A DNA stretch of 64,000 bases from Caenorhabditis remanei (lineage: Eukaryota; Nematoda; Chromadorea; Rhabditida; Rhabditidae), in the NCBI RefSeq assembly GCF_010183535.1, contig NC_071330.1, positions 2,709,717 to 2,773,716 on the forward strand, given 5' to 3'. Of this stretch, positions 37,132 through 51,745 are shown piece after piece. The notes beneath the pieces were generated by a model. It had not been told where the DNA came from. It made no database searches and was given only the letters and a program-made list of their open reading frames with translations. The first letter of the stretch is position 1; every line of letters starts with the position of its first letter. A program made the position numbers and the translations under genes.

Positions 37132-39203
37132 TTAGGATCTCTCAACGGGAGAAATCATCCGCATCTTCTCAATGGGATTCGCGAATCGGACCATTTTTGG
37201 AGTAGGCGGAGAGGCTGCATTCGAGATGGTGTCATCGCCAACTAGTGCTCGTTTTCTGGCTTTTCGATGATGGAGTTCAACGAAATTATCGATTGATTCT
37301 CGTTCGGCGGCATCAAGCTTCTGAAAATTTTGCAGATTTTAAGGTTTTTCGAGGCTACGATTTACCTTCACCGCCTCTCTGAAAACATCCCAATGCTCAT
37401 CAATCACATTTTCAATCGATAACGTCTCCAGATTCCCTTTTTCATAGAATATCTGAATCACTTGCTTCCCAAAAGTGATCTTGAATCCATCTCTCTCCGG
37501 AAAAGTCTCCTCTTCCAGAATTCTCTTCACACTTCTCAACGTCTTCTGAATCGCCTCGAACTGCACTCCCCGATAGATTCTCATTCTCGTATGCTTCTCT
37601 TTCCGTTCGTTTCCCCATTTCAATTCATTCATTTTCTGAATCTCCTTCATCAATCCACGTCGATTCCCGTGAATCGTGTCGGCTGTCGGTGGATCGACGA
37701 TAAATGTCACCCAGTATCTTTCATCTTTATCTGACTCTTCGTCAGGCATATATCCGTGTTCTTGGATCGAAATGAGTGGGTTGGATGACTCGAGAGGAGA
37801 GCTAAAAATTTCAGCACATCTAATAAATTTTTCATTCAAAAAACGATGATTAAAAAATAGAAAAAAACGAGATTTTTCGTCCAGATTCTGCTGGAAATAG
37901 TAATTTTTTACTTAAATACTTGACAAGTCTATTCTTGTCATATTCCAAAATTTGGCATCGAAAAACGCAAATTTTCTAAAAATTTCGAAGTTCTGGCGTT
38001 CCGTTGACGCCTTTCTTCCGTCCAAAAACTTCCAAAAAGCACCAGTCAAGGTGGTATCAATGGGAGGGGTTTCGACAGATAACCCATTGACTCCGGACCG
38101 CTATGATGAAGTGACTGAATAGACGGTGTTTATATACCAGACACCCTCCAAGCGGCCGACATTTCACCGGGAAATGTTTCATCACAGTACGTCTCTTTCT
38201 CCCGTTGAATTGTGAAATCGCCGGCAAGATGTCGGCCGCTTGGAGGGTGACTAGTATATAAACAACCTCGATGAAGACATTCTCAATATCGGTCCGATGT
38301 CTCTGGGTTATCCCTTAACGACCTTCCCATTGACACCAACTTGACCGTTGTTTTTGGGAAATTTCGGGAAACGCGTCAAAGATACGCCAGTCAAGGTGAT
38401 TTTTCATAATTGTCTGGAAGTAAATAAAGAATTGAGTATCATTCAAAATCTGCCTGTTTGCCTGTTTATCCATCAAATACAGCAGCTTTCCCTCCCTCAT
38501 TTCCAGTGCAAAATTTCCCAAAAATAACGGTCAAGTTGGTGTCAATGGGAAGGTTGAGAAATGATAACCCAGAAACGCCGGACCGATATTGAGAATGACT
38601 GCATACGGTGGTGTTTATATACTAGTCGCCCTCCAAGCGGCCGACATCTCGCGGGAGATTTCACAATTCAACGGGAGAGAGAGAAGTACTGTGATGAAAC
38701 ATTTCCCAGTGAAATGTCGGCCGCTTGGAGTGTGACTAGTATATAAACACCCCGTTCACAGTCATTTCATCAGAGCGGTCCGGAGTCAATGGGTTATCTT
38801 GTCGAAACCCTCCCATTGATACCAACTTGACCGGTGCTTTTTTGGAAATTTTGGGACAGAAAAAAGGCGTCAACGGAACGCCAGAACGAAAATTCGTAGA
38901 AACTTGTGTTTTTCATGCAAAATTTTGAACTTCGACAAAAACGGACCTTTTAAGTAATTCAAAATAACTATTTCCAGCAGAATCCGGATAAAAAATCTCG
39001 CTTTTTCCTATTTTTCAATCGTTTTTTTGTTTGGAAATCTCATTTCTCTTGTATTTTCCGCACTCCAAAGCCGCCAATGTTCCGTACCAAATCTTCTTTA
39101 AAATCTCAATCAACGCCTCCTCCGCCTGCTCCTCCGTCGCTCTTTCATCTGGATTTCCACTGATGATGTGGAGGTTACAAATCATGAATCGGCGTTCAGG
39201 CAT
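37132..39203 (-). CDS. 246-residue protein with possible PP1-docking motif, unknown
   Basis: Exons 39203-39088, 37801-37366 and 37320-37132 (TAA) join exactly in phase. TTTCAG abuts the ATG, so trans-splicing is likely. The protein starts MPERRFMICNLHIISGN and has a mixed alpha/beta middle (YWVTFIVDPPTAD, FKITFGKQVIQIFYEKGN). It ends in a basic tail with TPKMVRFANP. KMVRF fits the PP1-docking consensus [KR]x[VI]x[FW], but short motifs arise by chance. No family recognised. Intron 1 (1.28 kb) is mostly a large inverted repeat. The gene starts 667 bases downstream of BCAS3 on the same strand, probably too far for a tight operon. Confidence 0.65.
37990..38905. repeat. Inverted repeat with internal palindromes and four TATA-like copies
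   Basis: Arms of about 390 bases (37990-38390 and 38515-38905) mirror each other around a 125-base loop. Each arm contains two inverted copies of CTCCAAGCGGCCGACAT, making four in all. Next to them is ACTAGTATATAAAC or a close variant. The outer segments share GGCGTTCCGTTGACGCC-type ends. It occupies intron 1 of the gene at 37132. Confidence 0.85.
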
Positions 39204-39869
39204 CTGAAATTTTCCTAAAATTCTGTAAAGCTTGGTCTGAAACTCACATTTTAGCGACAATTTTTGAGAAATGTCAAAAAATGTGATGAAAAAATAACAA
39301 AACCAGAGTAATATTGCACTGGGGTCAAATTTCAAGAAAAAAAGAACAATTTGTATATTTTCTACAATTACATATTCAAAAACGGCAATCTTTTTTATTT
39401 TTTTTATGATAATACAACCAATGTTAGAAAAATGATATACATAGAAGGTCTAGAATGAGTTTTTGAATCTGAAAATTTCCATTTTCGAAATTCAAAAATT
39501 CAAACAAAAAGCGAAAATCTAGCTGCCAAAATAGTACAAAAATAATACAATTTAGCCGAGAAAAATACATCGAAAAAAGCTGAATCTTTTGCAAATAATA
39601 GTGGACCGTAACATTTTTTTTGTGTTTTTCACATGTTTTGAGGGTGAGGAGGGGGTGTTAAAGAAAAGAGAAAAATGATAAATGAAGACCTGATTAATGA
39701 ATGTTTTCTTTTTTGTAAGGCAATTTTTACGGGGGGATTTGAAAGAAAGGGAAGACAAAAGTGAGAAGATTCTACCAACCAGTGGTCAAAAAATGAATCA
39801 ATTTACGTAAAAATCGAGGAGAAAATTGGAAAAAAGGTGAATTATATACAAAATTACATAAAGAACATC
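39204..39869. other. Spacer between two minus-strand genes
   Basis: Strongly AT-rich; no gene or repeat I can support. Small open frames have no coding features. Confidence 0.4.
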
Positions 39870-42800
39870 TTAAATATCATCCATATCAAACGTGCCAAAA
39901 TCGTCGGAATCATTCAATCTGGGACGCCCGTTCGACGCCTTCTTCTTCTCCTTCTCCGGTTTCACAGGAGTCATCATAGAAGACGTCGCCGGCATTGGAG
40001 CAGACGCTGGTGGAGTCTTCTTCTTTTTCAGAGATTTTCCATTGGCAGATCCATTCGTCGCAGAGGATCCAGATCCATTTCTAGCGAAAGGTGTAGAGGA
40101 TTCCGTATCGAAGAACTCTTCGAGAAGATCATCTGGCTTCTGTCGACTCTTCCGATCCTCATCGTCACTGGCAATGTCACGGATCGCGTCGGCGATGGTG
40201 GCGACGAACTGAAAAAGCGGAAATAGAAATTTATTTTCAGCGATATCTACTCACATCTCCATTAGCCGTGCTACTGTATCCACCAATAATCGTAGCATCA
40301 CTTCCAGTTTCCGTGTTGTACGAGTTGGCAGATGTGTAGCTGCCGCATTCGATTCGTGTCGCGTCGGCTGGGATCGCTTTTTTGGCTGAAAATGGTGAAT
40401 AGTGGGCGGGTCTTGTTGAAAAAAACTGGAAAGGAGGACACTAGTATTCCGAAAATTCGGTTTTTTAATACTAATCGATACAGAATTTTGGCGAACAGAG
40501 GACATTCTCTGCAATCTGGGCTGAAAAATCTGTCTGAAACGAGTTTTGGAGTCCCGAAATTACCTAAAATGGGTATTTTGGAGATTTTGAACTCTAATGA
40601 CTCATTGATTTTAAAACCGATTTTAAAGCCGAACTCCAAGATAATGTTCTTTTTTTCGCAAAATCTGCATTGATTAAGATCAGAACAGCTTGATTTTCAG
40701 ATTACCGGTATTCCTTTTAAAGAGATGTGGCTTATATCGATTTTCGAAAATTAAAATATCTGTTCAAGCCTGAAAAAGGGGCGTGGCTCATCAAAACAGA
40801 CATATTTCAAGATTTCCACTTCAAAAACCATACAAATTTGCCTGTTTTTGATGACTTTGGCTTAAAATTCGTGATCGAAACTCACTAATATTCATGGCCT
40901 CTGATCCAACAAGAACTGGAATCGACTTGAACGAAGCATTCGATCCCTTATTCCCAGGAGACATCAGACTCGGCTGATCATCCTCTCGATACTCGAACAA
41001 CTCGAATTGCGGTCCCTGCCAAATCCATCGATGGGGGTGAAGATAAGTGCGTGTCTCGACGTGAGGAGTCCACACATCCTCATCACCAGTCTTCTTCGGA
41101 ATATCCGTTTCCACCGTCGCAAATGCCATCAGTGGTGAGGCCTGTGGCATCGGAGCATGCATATCCGCGTTGTTCTTTGTCCTCTGAAGAATCCATCCAC
41201 CAACTGGAGTGATGCTGATAAGGGGCGGAGCCTCCATATTCGGTTCACCCTCTTTTCGAATCGACTTGATATCATGTTGCATCACAATCACTCCTTGCGC
41301 CGGATCAACCTTCGCAATCACCAGCGACATCGACATTAACATTTTCGTCGTTTTCGCATTTTTCGTGCTCGTCGTCGAGTTGCAGCTTCTCGTCCGGAAC
41401 ATCACAGACATTCTGGAGACTTCTAGTCGTCGACGTGCAGTGACAGCGGATGAAGACGATGCAGGAGCTCCCGAATAGGAGAAATTCGTCATATCAGCAG
41501 CCCAGGCAGTCAGATCCTCCTTTGTATACCGTGAATCTTTGATCTTTTCGGTTGCAACAAGCAAAAGAGGAGGTGGGAATGGTCCGACTCTCGAATTTCC
41601 GTTGGTTTTCGCCAAAGTTGGAGCATTCGCGGCGATCGGATGCTCTTTTGTGTAGGAGCACGAGTCAGACATGGCTTTATGACGACTTGGACCAATCGAT
41701 GCGGTGACATCAGCAGCGTCGGTTAACCCGGCGGATCTATGGAATCTCGACTCCTTATTCACAAAAGTGTCTCCATGAGTTCTCTGATTCGGTTTTCCAC
41801 CGAAAGGACACACCGCGAAGACGTGAGTTGTCGCGTGATTCGTAGTGATTGCCAACCAACGACAGTCCTCTGAAAACGCGGTGGACACCACTTTAGCCGG
41901 TGTGCTTCCACGATTCAGTTTGTATAAATGTTGTACGGAAGCTAGGGAAGACATAGTGGCGTGGGGCATCAGAAGGAAGATATTGAAGACGTTCGCGTTG
42001 GCGTCAGCGGAGAGAACCAGCCGTTGATCCGGTGAGAAAGTGATATAAGAGATGGGATCCACGTGAGCCACATAGTGACACATCACTCCGTTGGATTCGT
42101 CTTCTTTCGTGGCAGCCAAGTTGAGAACAGTGATCACTCCTTGTGGTTGATTGTTTTTCGTAGAGTTTCCAGATCCACCGCCAACTGATTCACTGATCGA
42201 TTTGACACCTCGACTGAAGTACTGAAAGAATAGTGGTTTGATGAGTATATGGATGAAACGGTGGTGCTTACGCTCATGGCACTGAAAATATGATCGGTGT
42301 ACTTGTCGTTGTTGGTTGCCTCAACTTCTGCGGCAAGTCCTCCACTGGATTGGAGATTCGCGTCAAGCTGAAAATATGAATATTAGAGATCGAGGGGAGC
42401 TGGACATCTAGACACACAGATGGAACATTGGGTATCTGAAAATAAACTCGCTTCAATCTCAACGTTATGAGCTGAAAAATATATCAAAATGTAGATCTTG
42501 ACGATATCTATCTCTCTGACCTACATCTACTCGGTTTTTTGATCATTTCAAACCGAGCCGCTGCACATTAGGATCCGTAATCGGAGCAGGAGTAGATAGA
42601 ACTCGCCGAGATCTACATTTTCGTATATTTCCCAGTTAACAACTTTGAGTTTGAAGCTACAAGCCGGTTTCAGAACCATTTTGCCAAAAATACTGTTATT
42701 TTTTCCAGCGAACCAGGCAATTTTCAGGAGAGTATGCTCAAAATTTCACAGAAATTGCTATTTTCAAAACTTACATGAGTATCCGCAAACGCCAAAAGTT

Positions 42801-45800
42801 GACACGACAACGACAACGCTGGCGGATTATTCTCACACGACGGCGCGGTTCGAATCAATCGAACCTCGTCAAAAGTGAGAATATTGTATGCATATGCCAT
42901 ATTCGACAAGGATACAACCATGAATTGATCCGACACATTCACCGCGCACACCGGTTCCTCGAACTTGATTTTGTGCACCTCTTTTCCAGTCAATAGAGAG
43001 ATAATAGTGACTGAACAGTACTGTCGATCTGGGTGATGGGAGGAGGCGTCGACGACGGCGATGAGTGGTCGGGAGTCTGCGAATGGGTCCGTTCGATTGC
43101 GAAGTTTCAAATTGTTCGGAAGCACTTTCAACGCACGAACAGGTCCCTGCCGTTCGGAAAGCACTTCTTCGAACTCGCCGGTATGCTGTAAATCCATCTA
43201 ATTTCGGTTAGAGATTCTGAATTTCGAATCTTCCAAAAACTTACGTTCATCGTCCAAATCTGATAACCCCGACACAGCCCGACAATCAACACTTCCAACC
43301 GTTCATTCGGTTCTCCAGCCTTCTCCACCGACGTCAACTGAACCCATTCCGCCTTCTCCGCAGTGATTTGAGTCCCTTGTTGCTGTCCTTTCGACATTCC
43401 CATCGCCACCAAATCCACGACTTGATTCGCCAGCGTCTGTTGCTCCACTGCCGACTGCCGCACGACTTGTCCCTTGATATAGGAGACCGAGTTGGTGCGT
43501 GGCTTCGAGATGATCGTGTTCATCGATGGAATCGGTGGTGGAGCCGAACGCTGTTGAGTTTTACGTGGTGGTGGAGATGGATCGTCCAGCGACATGTCGA
43601 CAAGCATCTCGTCTAGTGGTGCTGGTTGTGTCGATGTGGTTGGAGGTGGAGGTGCGGTAGTCCTAGTGACAACACGAACGTCTTCCTCGTCGTCTTCCGG
43701 CGAATCCTGAAGCTTTTTGGGGATTAGTTATGGGGAATTTGAGAATTTTTAACACAATTTTCAGGTTTTTGACTATTTTTCTTTAAAAAAACGTGTAACT
43801 CGCTTCAAACTCAACCTTATCCGCTGAAAACTATACCAAAATGTAGATCTCGGCGCCGAACCGAATGATGGTTTGTTATTGTGGCGCGGGACAGGTTAAA
43901 ATAGTTTTTCGACCAATTTACTTCCAACATCGATTCGTAATTCTACCCTGAGTAGGTCCCAGAAATATAATTCGCAGAGATCTTTATTTCGGTATATGTT
44001 TCAGCTCAAAATGTTAAGATTCAGGAAATTACAGCTTTCAAATATGGAAAAGAGAGTAAAATCGCATTTCTAGCCAAAAATCGAGGAAAAGGCTGATTTT
44101 ACGTAAAATCTTCACGAAAATACCTCGAAAAACCGAAAAAAAAATACTGAAAATGGTGATGATAACCTAGTTTCAGACAAAAAAAAACAAAAATATGACG
44201 AAATTGTTTGCATGTTAGCACACTGATTTCGTCACCCCAAACTGATTTCTTGATAAAAAAGTCAATTTGAAAATCTGATTTCTGCTGAATAATAAGCTAA
44301 AAATCCACAATTTTGAGTGTCTACAGTCCAAAAACTACCAAAATTGACGAAAAATCAGAAAAACTTGAATCGATATGTAGCTGAAATTGATGCATAAAAG
44401 GTGAAGACGAAATTTTTTTCGTTATTTTTCAGAATCAGAAAAATTTACAGAAAAATTTAAAAGTTAGCCAAAAACCGAGAAGCTGACGTTAAAAACGCAC
44501 ATTTCGACTCAAAAATTGGCTGTAAACACGAATTTTTCAGCTTTTTCACTCCAAAACCCCCGAATAACTCACCGGTCTACTACTCAAACTACTCTTATCG
44601 GAAGAGCTAAAATCGAGCAGATCCCCGCTAATTTTTCCGTCCTTTTCGATGGTCGGTGCCACCGTATTCTCTACGTTTTGTTCTGTCGGTTCCTCCTCCT
44701 CCACTACAATTTCTTCTCGAATTTCCTCTTTTGGTTCCTCCTGGAAACCAGATTTTCAGATGATTAGAATGCTAGAATTCCAGCAATAAAACAGTGAGAA
44801 TTAGTGTCTCAAACGTTAAGAGAAAGACAAAATACATCTCGTTTTGTGAAAGAATTAGATAGAGTTCACCCGAATTATTACGATTATTTTCAGTAAAAAA
44901 TAGGAAAATAAATGATAGAATCACCATAAAAAAGAAAGAAAAAGAGGGAAAATATAAGTGATGTGGTTGGGAAAGTTAGAAGGGTCATTGGTCACCTGAT
45001 GAGTGAAAGTGTGTTGTGTGTGTGTGTGTGAGGGTGCCAATCAAAGAGAGGGAAAAGAAAGAAAATAGACGAAAAAAGAACACGAAATGTGGAAATTTTA
45101 TGAAAAGAGACACAGAGACATCTACACTGCTCGTTTGGATCATGATCTTGAACTGAAATATTTATCGATTTTGAGAAAAAAAGACTATTTTTTTTGAGCA
45201 AACATGTCATTTTTGAGGGCAATACCGTCAAAACTAGTTTTTAAAAAAATCTATGGTTTTCTAGATGAAAAACGCTGAAAATCTCAATTTTCTCGCTAAA
45301 AATATCGAAAATACGAAGGTTTTGACTGATTTTAATATCAATCTTGAACTGAAATTTAATGGTTTTTGAGGAAAAATCCTAAATTTTTTGAACGAAAACT
45401 TTGATTTTTGAGTGCCAAATTATCAAAATTTGTCAAAATTCTATGACTTTCTAAACGAAAAACGCTGTAAATCTCAATTTTCTCACTGAAAATATAGGAA
45501 ATTCAGTATTTTACACGATTTTTCTAGTTTTTTTAAAGCGAAACCATCCTCCGTCATTCAAAAAAGTGAGACGATACCATCCTCATCACACAGAAAGAGA
45601 CACAAGACACGACGAGCAATTATGTCACAACGCTGCTCGTCGAAGGTTGTCCAAAAGAGCACATTTACATTATTATGATGACGATGAAGATGATGTCGTT
45701 GATAGGATCGAGGGGTTGTTTTTTAAAGTGAATTTTGACAAAAACTGGAAACATCGGTGGCTAATCAATGAAAAGACACAATTTCTACGACTAGGATCCC

Positions 45801-46676
45801 ATTTTTAAAGTTAAAATCAGCTGGATCCTGCTAGCGATCGTGTTATGAATCGGTGAAGTTAGATTTTTTCAGTCTATCCGTTCCCCGAGACACATCTCAG
45901 TTCCTGGCAGGATTTAGCTGATTCTCATCGGATAAATGCATTCCTTGTGGTCAGAACTGAGTTCTCTCCAAATTAAGCAGAATCCGAATCATGCCGGAGC
46001 GCCCTTGGGAGAATGTAGAGAAAAACAAGACTTTAGGCTAATTTTAACCAAAAATTCGAATTCGATCTCGTTTTTTCAGGTTAGTCAAAGTTTTCCAAGA
46101 CAAAACCAGCTGGAAATTGACAAAAACGTATCAAACCAGTTTTAAACGACTAGAATTGAAACAGTAGCAGTTGTTGAAATAAAGTAGACTAAACAGTTCA
46201 ACCACGACAAAATGATGGGGCTCTGTTGGTTTTCAGTTCAGCCAGAACTATTTACTAGAACTGTTCAACTTTTGTGACAATCCTGGAGCTTTAACGGTTC
46301 ATTTTTAGCTGTCTCGATGTCGAGAATCAGATTTCACAGGATTGACACTGCGGTCAAAAATCTGGAATCAAATCTCATGATTCTCATCTGATTTCCGGGG
46401 AAAAAATCAATTTTCTCGTTCAATTCTCGAATCATGATCCAAACAAGTTCTACCCACACTATCACTATCACTATACTTCAACTTTCTTTCTTTCTTTTCC
46501 TCCATTTCAAAAAGAAAGTTCGACTATACCGGTTGTTGGTGTTGAGGTTCTGGCTGTTGCTGTTGCTGGTTCGAAGGCGTCGTTGACTGAAGATGTTGGC
46601 CCCCGTTCGTTGACGACGCCGACGACTTCTTATTCTTCTTTTTCGAAGACCCACCAGAATTCGCGTTTGGTGGCAT
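39870..46676 (-). CDS. BCAS3/Rudhira homologue, beta-propeller protein
   Basis: Eight minus-strand exons keep phase: 46676-46530, 44740-44573, 43706-43245, 43185-42775, 42367-42272, 42221-40886, 40385-40255 and 40208-39870, giving 1029 residues. The N-terminus is low-complexity (Ser/Lys, Gln, acidic). The propeller begins around LEVLIVGLCRGYQIWTMN and continues with EVLSERQGPVRALKVLP. Later blades include CHYVAHVDPISYITFSPDQR, HLYKLNRGSTPAKVVSTAFS and FGGKPNQRTHGDTFVNKESR, all characteristic of BCAS3. The acidic end is DDFGTFDMDDI. In other animals BCAS3 binds PI3P with PHAF1 at autophagy sites and affects cell polarity. Intron 1 is 1.8 kb. Introns 3' of exons 3 and 5 region carry a shared inverted repeat. 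Confidence 0.88.
42444..42662. repeat. ATGTAGATCT-type inverted repeat in BCAS3 intron
   Basis: Left arm CTCGCTTCAATCTCAACGTT and a right arm that is its approximate complement near 42640, with AATGTAGATCT/AGATCTACATT inside. A second copy sits at about 43796-44023 in another intron of the same gene. Confidence 0.75.
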
Positions 46677-49087
46677 ATTTCTTGTTGTAGTTTGCTTGGT
46701 TGTGGTGGGCCAACTGTGTGGATATTATCGATTTTTTGAGAAAAGGGGAAATAACACAAAAAAAATAACAGAAAAATGGTAGAGAAGAGAGAGAGATAGA
46801 GAGAAAAAAGAACGGAAATTTTTGTGCGATAATAAAAAACAAAAAGAAGAAAGATAGGCGGCGGGGGGACCCGAGGATAACGAAACGAACAGTTGGTGTG
46901 CAATAAAATATTCTGAATCCACGAAAAGAACGCTTACAGAATTTTTATTTTTCAGATAATTATAACTTTAAAAAATCGAATTCAAGATAAGTCACAAATT
47001 GCGGGGGATGACGAAATCCCGTTTTTTAATAGTTTTGGAAATTCATGAAGACGTTTTGGAGATACGATATGTATCATATATCACCAGAAAGCTGAAAACT
47101 CGCTGATTTCAAATATATGAAAACTTTTTGTCTTGGAACTCTGAGATTCTAGAAAAGTGGATTCAAAGTTTTACAAAAAGTGAATACAGAAATCAGTGTG
47201 TTCTCAGCTTTCTAATGGAATATGACACATCTAGTATATCCAAACTGGCATGATAAGCAAATATTGCGACTTTTGAGGAACGAAAGAGTAATAAGCGTCA
47301 AATATGGATTCAAAATACTCAAAAACCAAGTAATTCCCAAGAAGAAAAAGCGAAAAACACCGAAAACCCCACGTAGATATTTTCCAAAATGCCTTCAATT
47401 GTTTTATCAGTACATCATTAGAAGATCATCGATCTCTATGCTGCCTGACAAACGAGTGCATTGTTACCAGAAGGTTGGAAGGGCGCCGAGGAGAAACACA
47501 GACAGAATCTCACTTCTCACGTGTGCCTAGACACATGAGAGACGAAGAATACTGCGCTCTCTGTGTTCATATACACTCTCTTGCTTGTTCGTTGGGGCGG
47601 CTTGGTCACGAGGGACAAGAGAGTTGAAGAGACGCCAGAGTTGGAGAGAACAAGGACCCTCTCATGGAGGAAAGGAAGACATCCATGCTTCTTCTTGCTT
47701 TTCGCTGCTCCACACTTTTTCTCTCTCTTCAACTCTCTCATCAGTAGTCCCTTGACTAAACACCAATCGATTCGGACCCCCCATCAGTGCCTTCTTCCCA
47801 ATACGATTTCATATATGTATTGACAGTTCTGTTCGCCTCAAAGTGTTGTTTACACATTTTCGCATCCTTTTCCCCCAACAGAGATTCACCACTATTTTCT
47901 GTCTCCATCTTTGGCAAAAACAAAAAGACAAATCGTCGCATGATTTGATCATCTTTGTCTTCCCCGTTTTTTGGCGGCTTCGGCTAGATGCGAACGATTC
48001 TCGCGCGAAAAATCGAGAAATTTTTTATTTCGCAACTAGAATGGAAATTGTTACATCTTACTTCTAATTTTCGGTTGTTCGACCTTGAAAACGGGCAAAA
48101 AAGTTGGATTGATAGGTTCTCGATACTGATCTTGTTTCAAAAAAGTGTTTTTTGAACAAAAAATTAGGCGAAAATAGGCACCATAGTCGGATTTTTCCGA
48201 AAAGAGCTCACTTTTTTAAAAACATTTCTCGAAATTTCTGAAAGTTTCGATTGAAATCGTCTGTTTTCCGGGCAAGAACGACTGAAAAAGGCCGGAAACT
48301 GAAAAAATTTCGAAAAAAACCTTTTTCTGCCGTTTTCAAGCTGAGAAATGACTGAAATGCTCATTTTTTTTCCGAAAATTTATTTGAATTTTGGCAGAAA
48401 TTGTCGGTTTCAGAGAAAAACTATAATTTTCGCAGCAAAATTGACTCCAAAGTTCGTGCTATCGCGACCGAAAGATAAGAAATCGAAAAAAGGTTTTTCT
48501 CCGAAAAATCGAAGTTTTTGTCATCAAAAACCTCCCATAAACATTCTAACCAGCAAAAATTCAACGTTTCCCGCTGAAAATTTGAGCGAAAATTGTTCTC
48601 CCAAGTTTGCCTTCATTTTTCTTATTTTTTCTGTCAAAATCGCGCGAATTTCCGATTTTCCATGATTTTCCCTCACTTTTTCTTTCAAAATTCCCATTAT
48701 TCATGTGAATATTCACCCCAAAACCAGCTTTTTTATGCTCAAAATTTGGATTTACCGCGAAAAAATAAAATTGTGGCTCCCGAAGATAAGGCAAATGCGC
48801 TCCACGTGCCACCGTACCCCACCCCTCGACCGCATTTTCGTTGCGAGACCCGCCACTCACTGCATTCGTTTCGACCCTGTTGCCTCCAAATATCTTTCGA
48901 TTTTTGATATGTTTGCTGCTGTTTTTATCAAAATTTTCAAGTAATCACGTGATAAAATGATGAAATTTTCTTATTTTCCGGTCTAATTTTCAAATTTTAA
49001 TCTCTTAATTATTGATTTTTGGTCCAAAAACTTGTAAAAATTAATTTTCAGATCTTATTGGGTTGTTCGAGCGATTTCTCGCAACAA
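46677..49087. other. Divergent intergenic region, BCAS3 and gsp-2
   Basis: About 2.4 kb. An open frame at 47222-47530 is lysine-rich, without splice partners or motifs, and I do not call it. TTTTCAG at about 49050 is the likely spliced-leader site for gsp-2, 37 bases before its ATG. No repeat family is obvious. Confidence 0.4.
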
Positions 49088-50770
<1,683 letters not shown>

Positions 50771-51745
50771 TAAAAATATATAAATTCTTCGTTTGTCATA
50801 TTCCTCTCTTTTTTGCTCTATCCATCTGTAAATACCTATTTCTCTAACCGTTTCATTTGTTGTGCACACCATGAGGTCCTCGGTCATCAACTCATTCTTC
50901 GGCTTCTAGAACTAAAAAGTTGTGTGTGTAAACATTTTTTAATTTTTTGATTCTAACGAGAGAAATTTTCAAAATGATCTAAAAGGCTGACACGAGAAGA
51001 TGATGTGGTCCTCCAGCCACACACACCCTCCTGACTCTCAAATTCAAGCTTTCGTTGTCACCTTCCCACCCACTCCCTCCATTTTATCTCTGTGGACCAT
51101 TTGTTTTGTCTCCCCTTCCTAGAGCTAATTAAGTACTCCATAAACTCCCCGTCCATTCTCTCTCTCCCTTGCTGGCTCAATCAATCAAATTTTCATCAAA
51201 AATCCTCTCTCCTTTTAATTTTATTTAAGCAGAAAAGAATGTGTTTTGTTTTGTTTTTATCCAAATCCCCACACTTTCATTATTCCATTTCTCTAATTCT
51301 CTAAATCGTCTAATTATTCAAAAAAACTACAAATTTTTTATGATTATGATATGATGTCATCTCCCCCCAACCCCATTCATTCTAAACTCCAATTTTATAT
51401 TGTAAAGTCGTATTGTCGAATGTTCGAACAAAAATAAAATAGAACACTGGTGAAGTGTCTACTCGATTTCTCCCTCCCCCAAAAATTTTTGATAATTGTC
51501 CCCTTTCTCTAGTTTCCAAGGAGCGCGCAGACATTAGACGAACAGAGGGCCCCCCCTTCCCCCCTCCCAACCAGCCACAGCTCCTTCACCGAGTTGTATC
51601 GATTTTCGTCCCGGGAGAAAATTTCTCCTCTCTTTTCCCCTTTACCTCAAATGCTCCGCCCCGGCTCATCAGTTAGTTATAATAGGTAAATCCGAGAAAA
51701 AAGTCGATTTTTTTCTATTTTTCTGTTTTTTCCTTTTCCAGTGCA
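50771..51745. other. Spacer and 5' region of kap-1
   Basis: Pyrimidine-rich DNA, no gene. A 5' exon ending at about 51684 (ATAATAG|GTAAAT) with an acceptor at 51741 (TTTTCCAG) may form a 5' UTR intron of kap-1. Confidence 0.4.

Noticed and set aside
47222..47530. 102-residue open frame upstream of gsp-2
   Set aside because: Lysine-rich, no splice partners, no family motif, and in a divergent promoter region.
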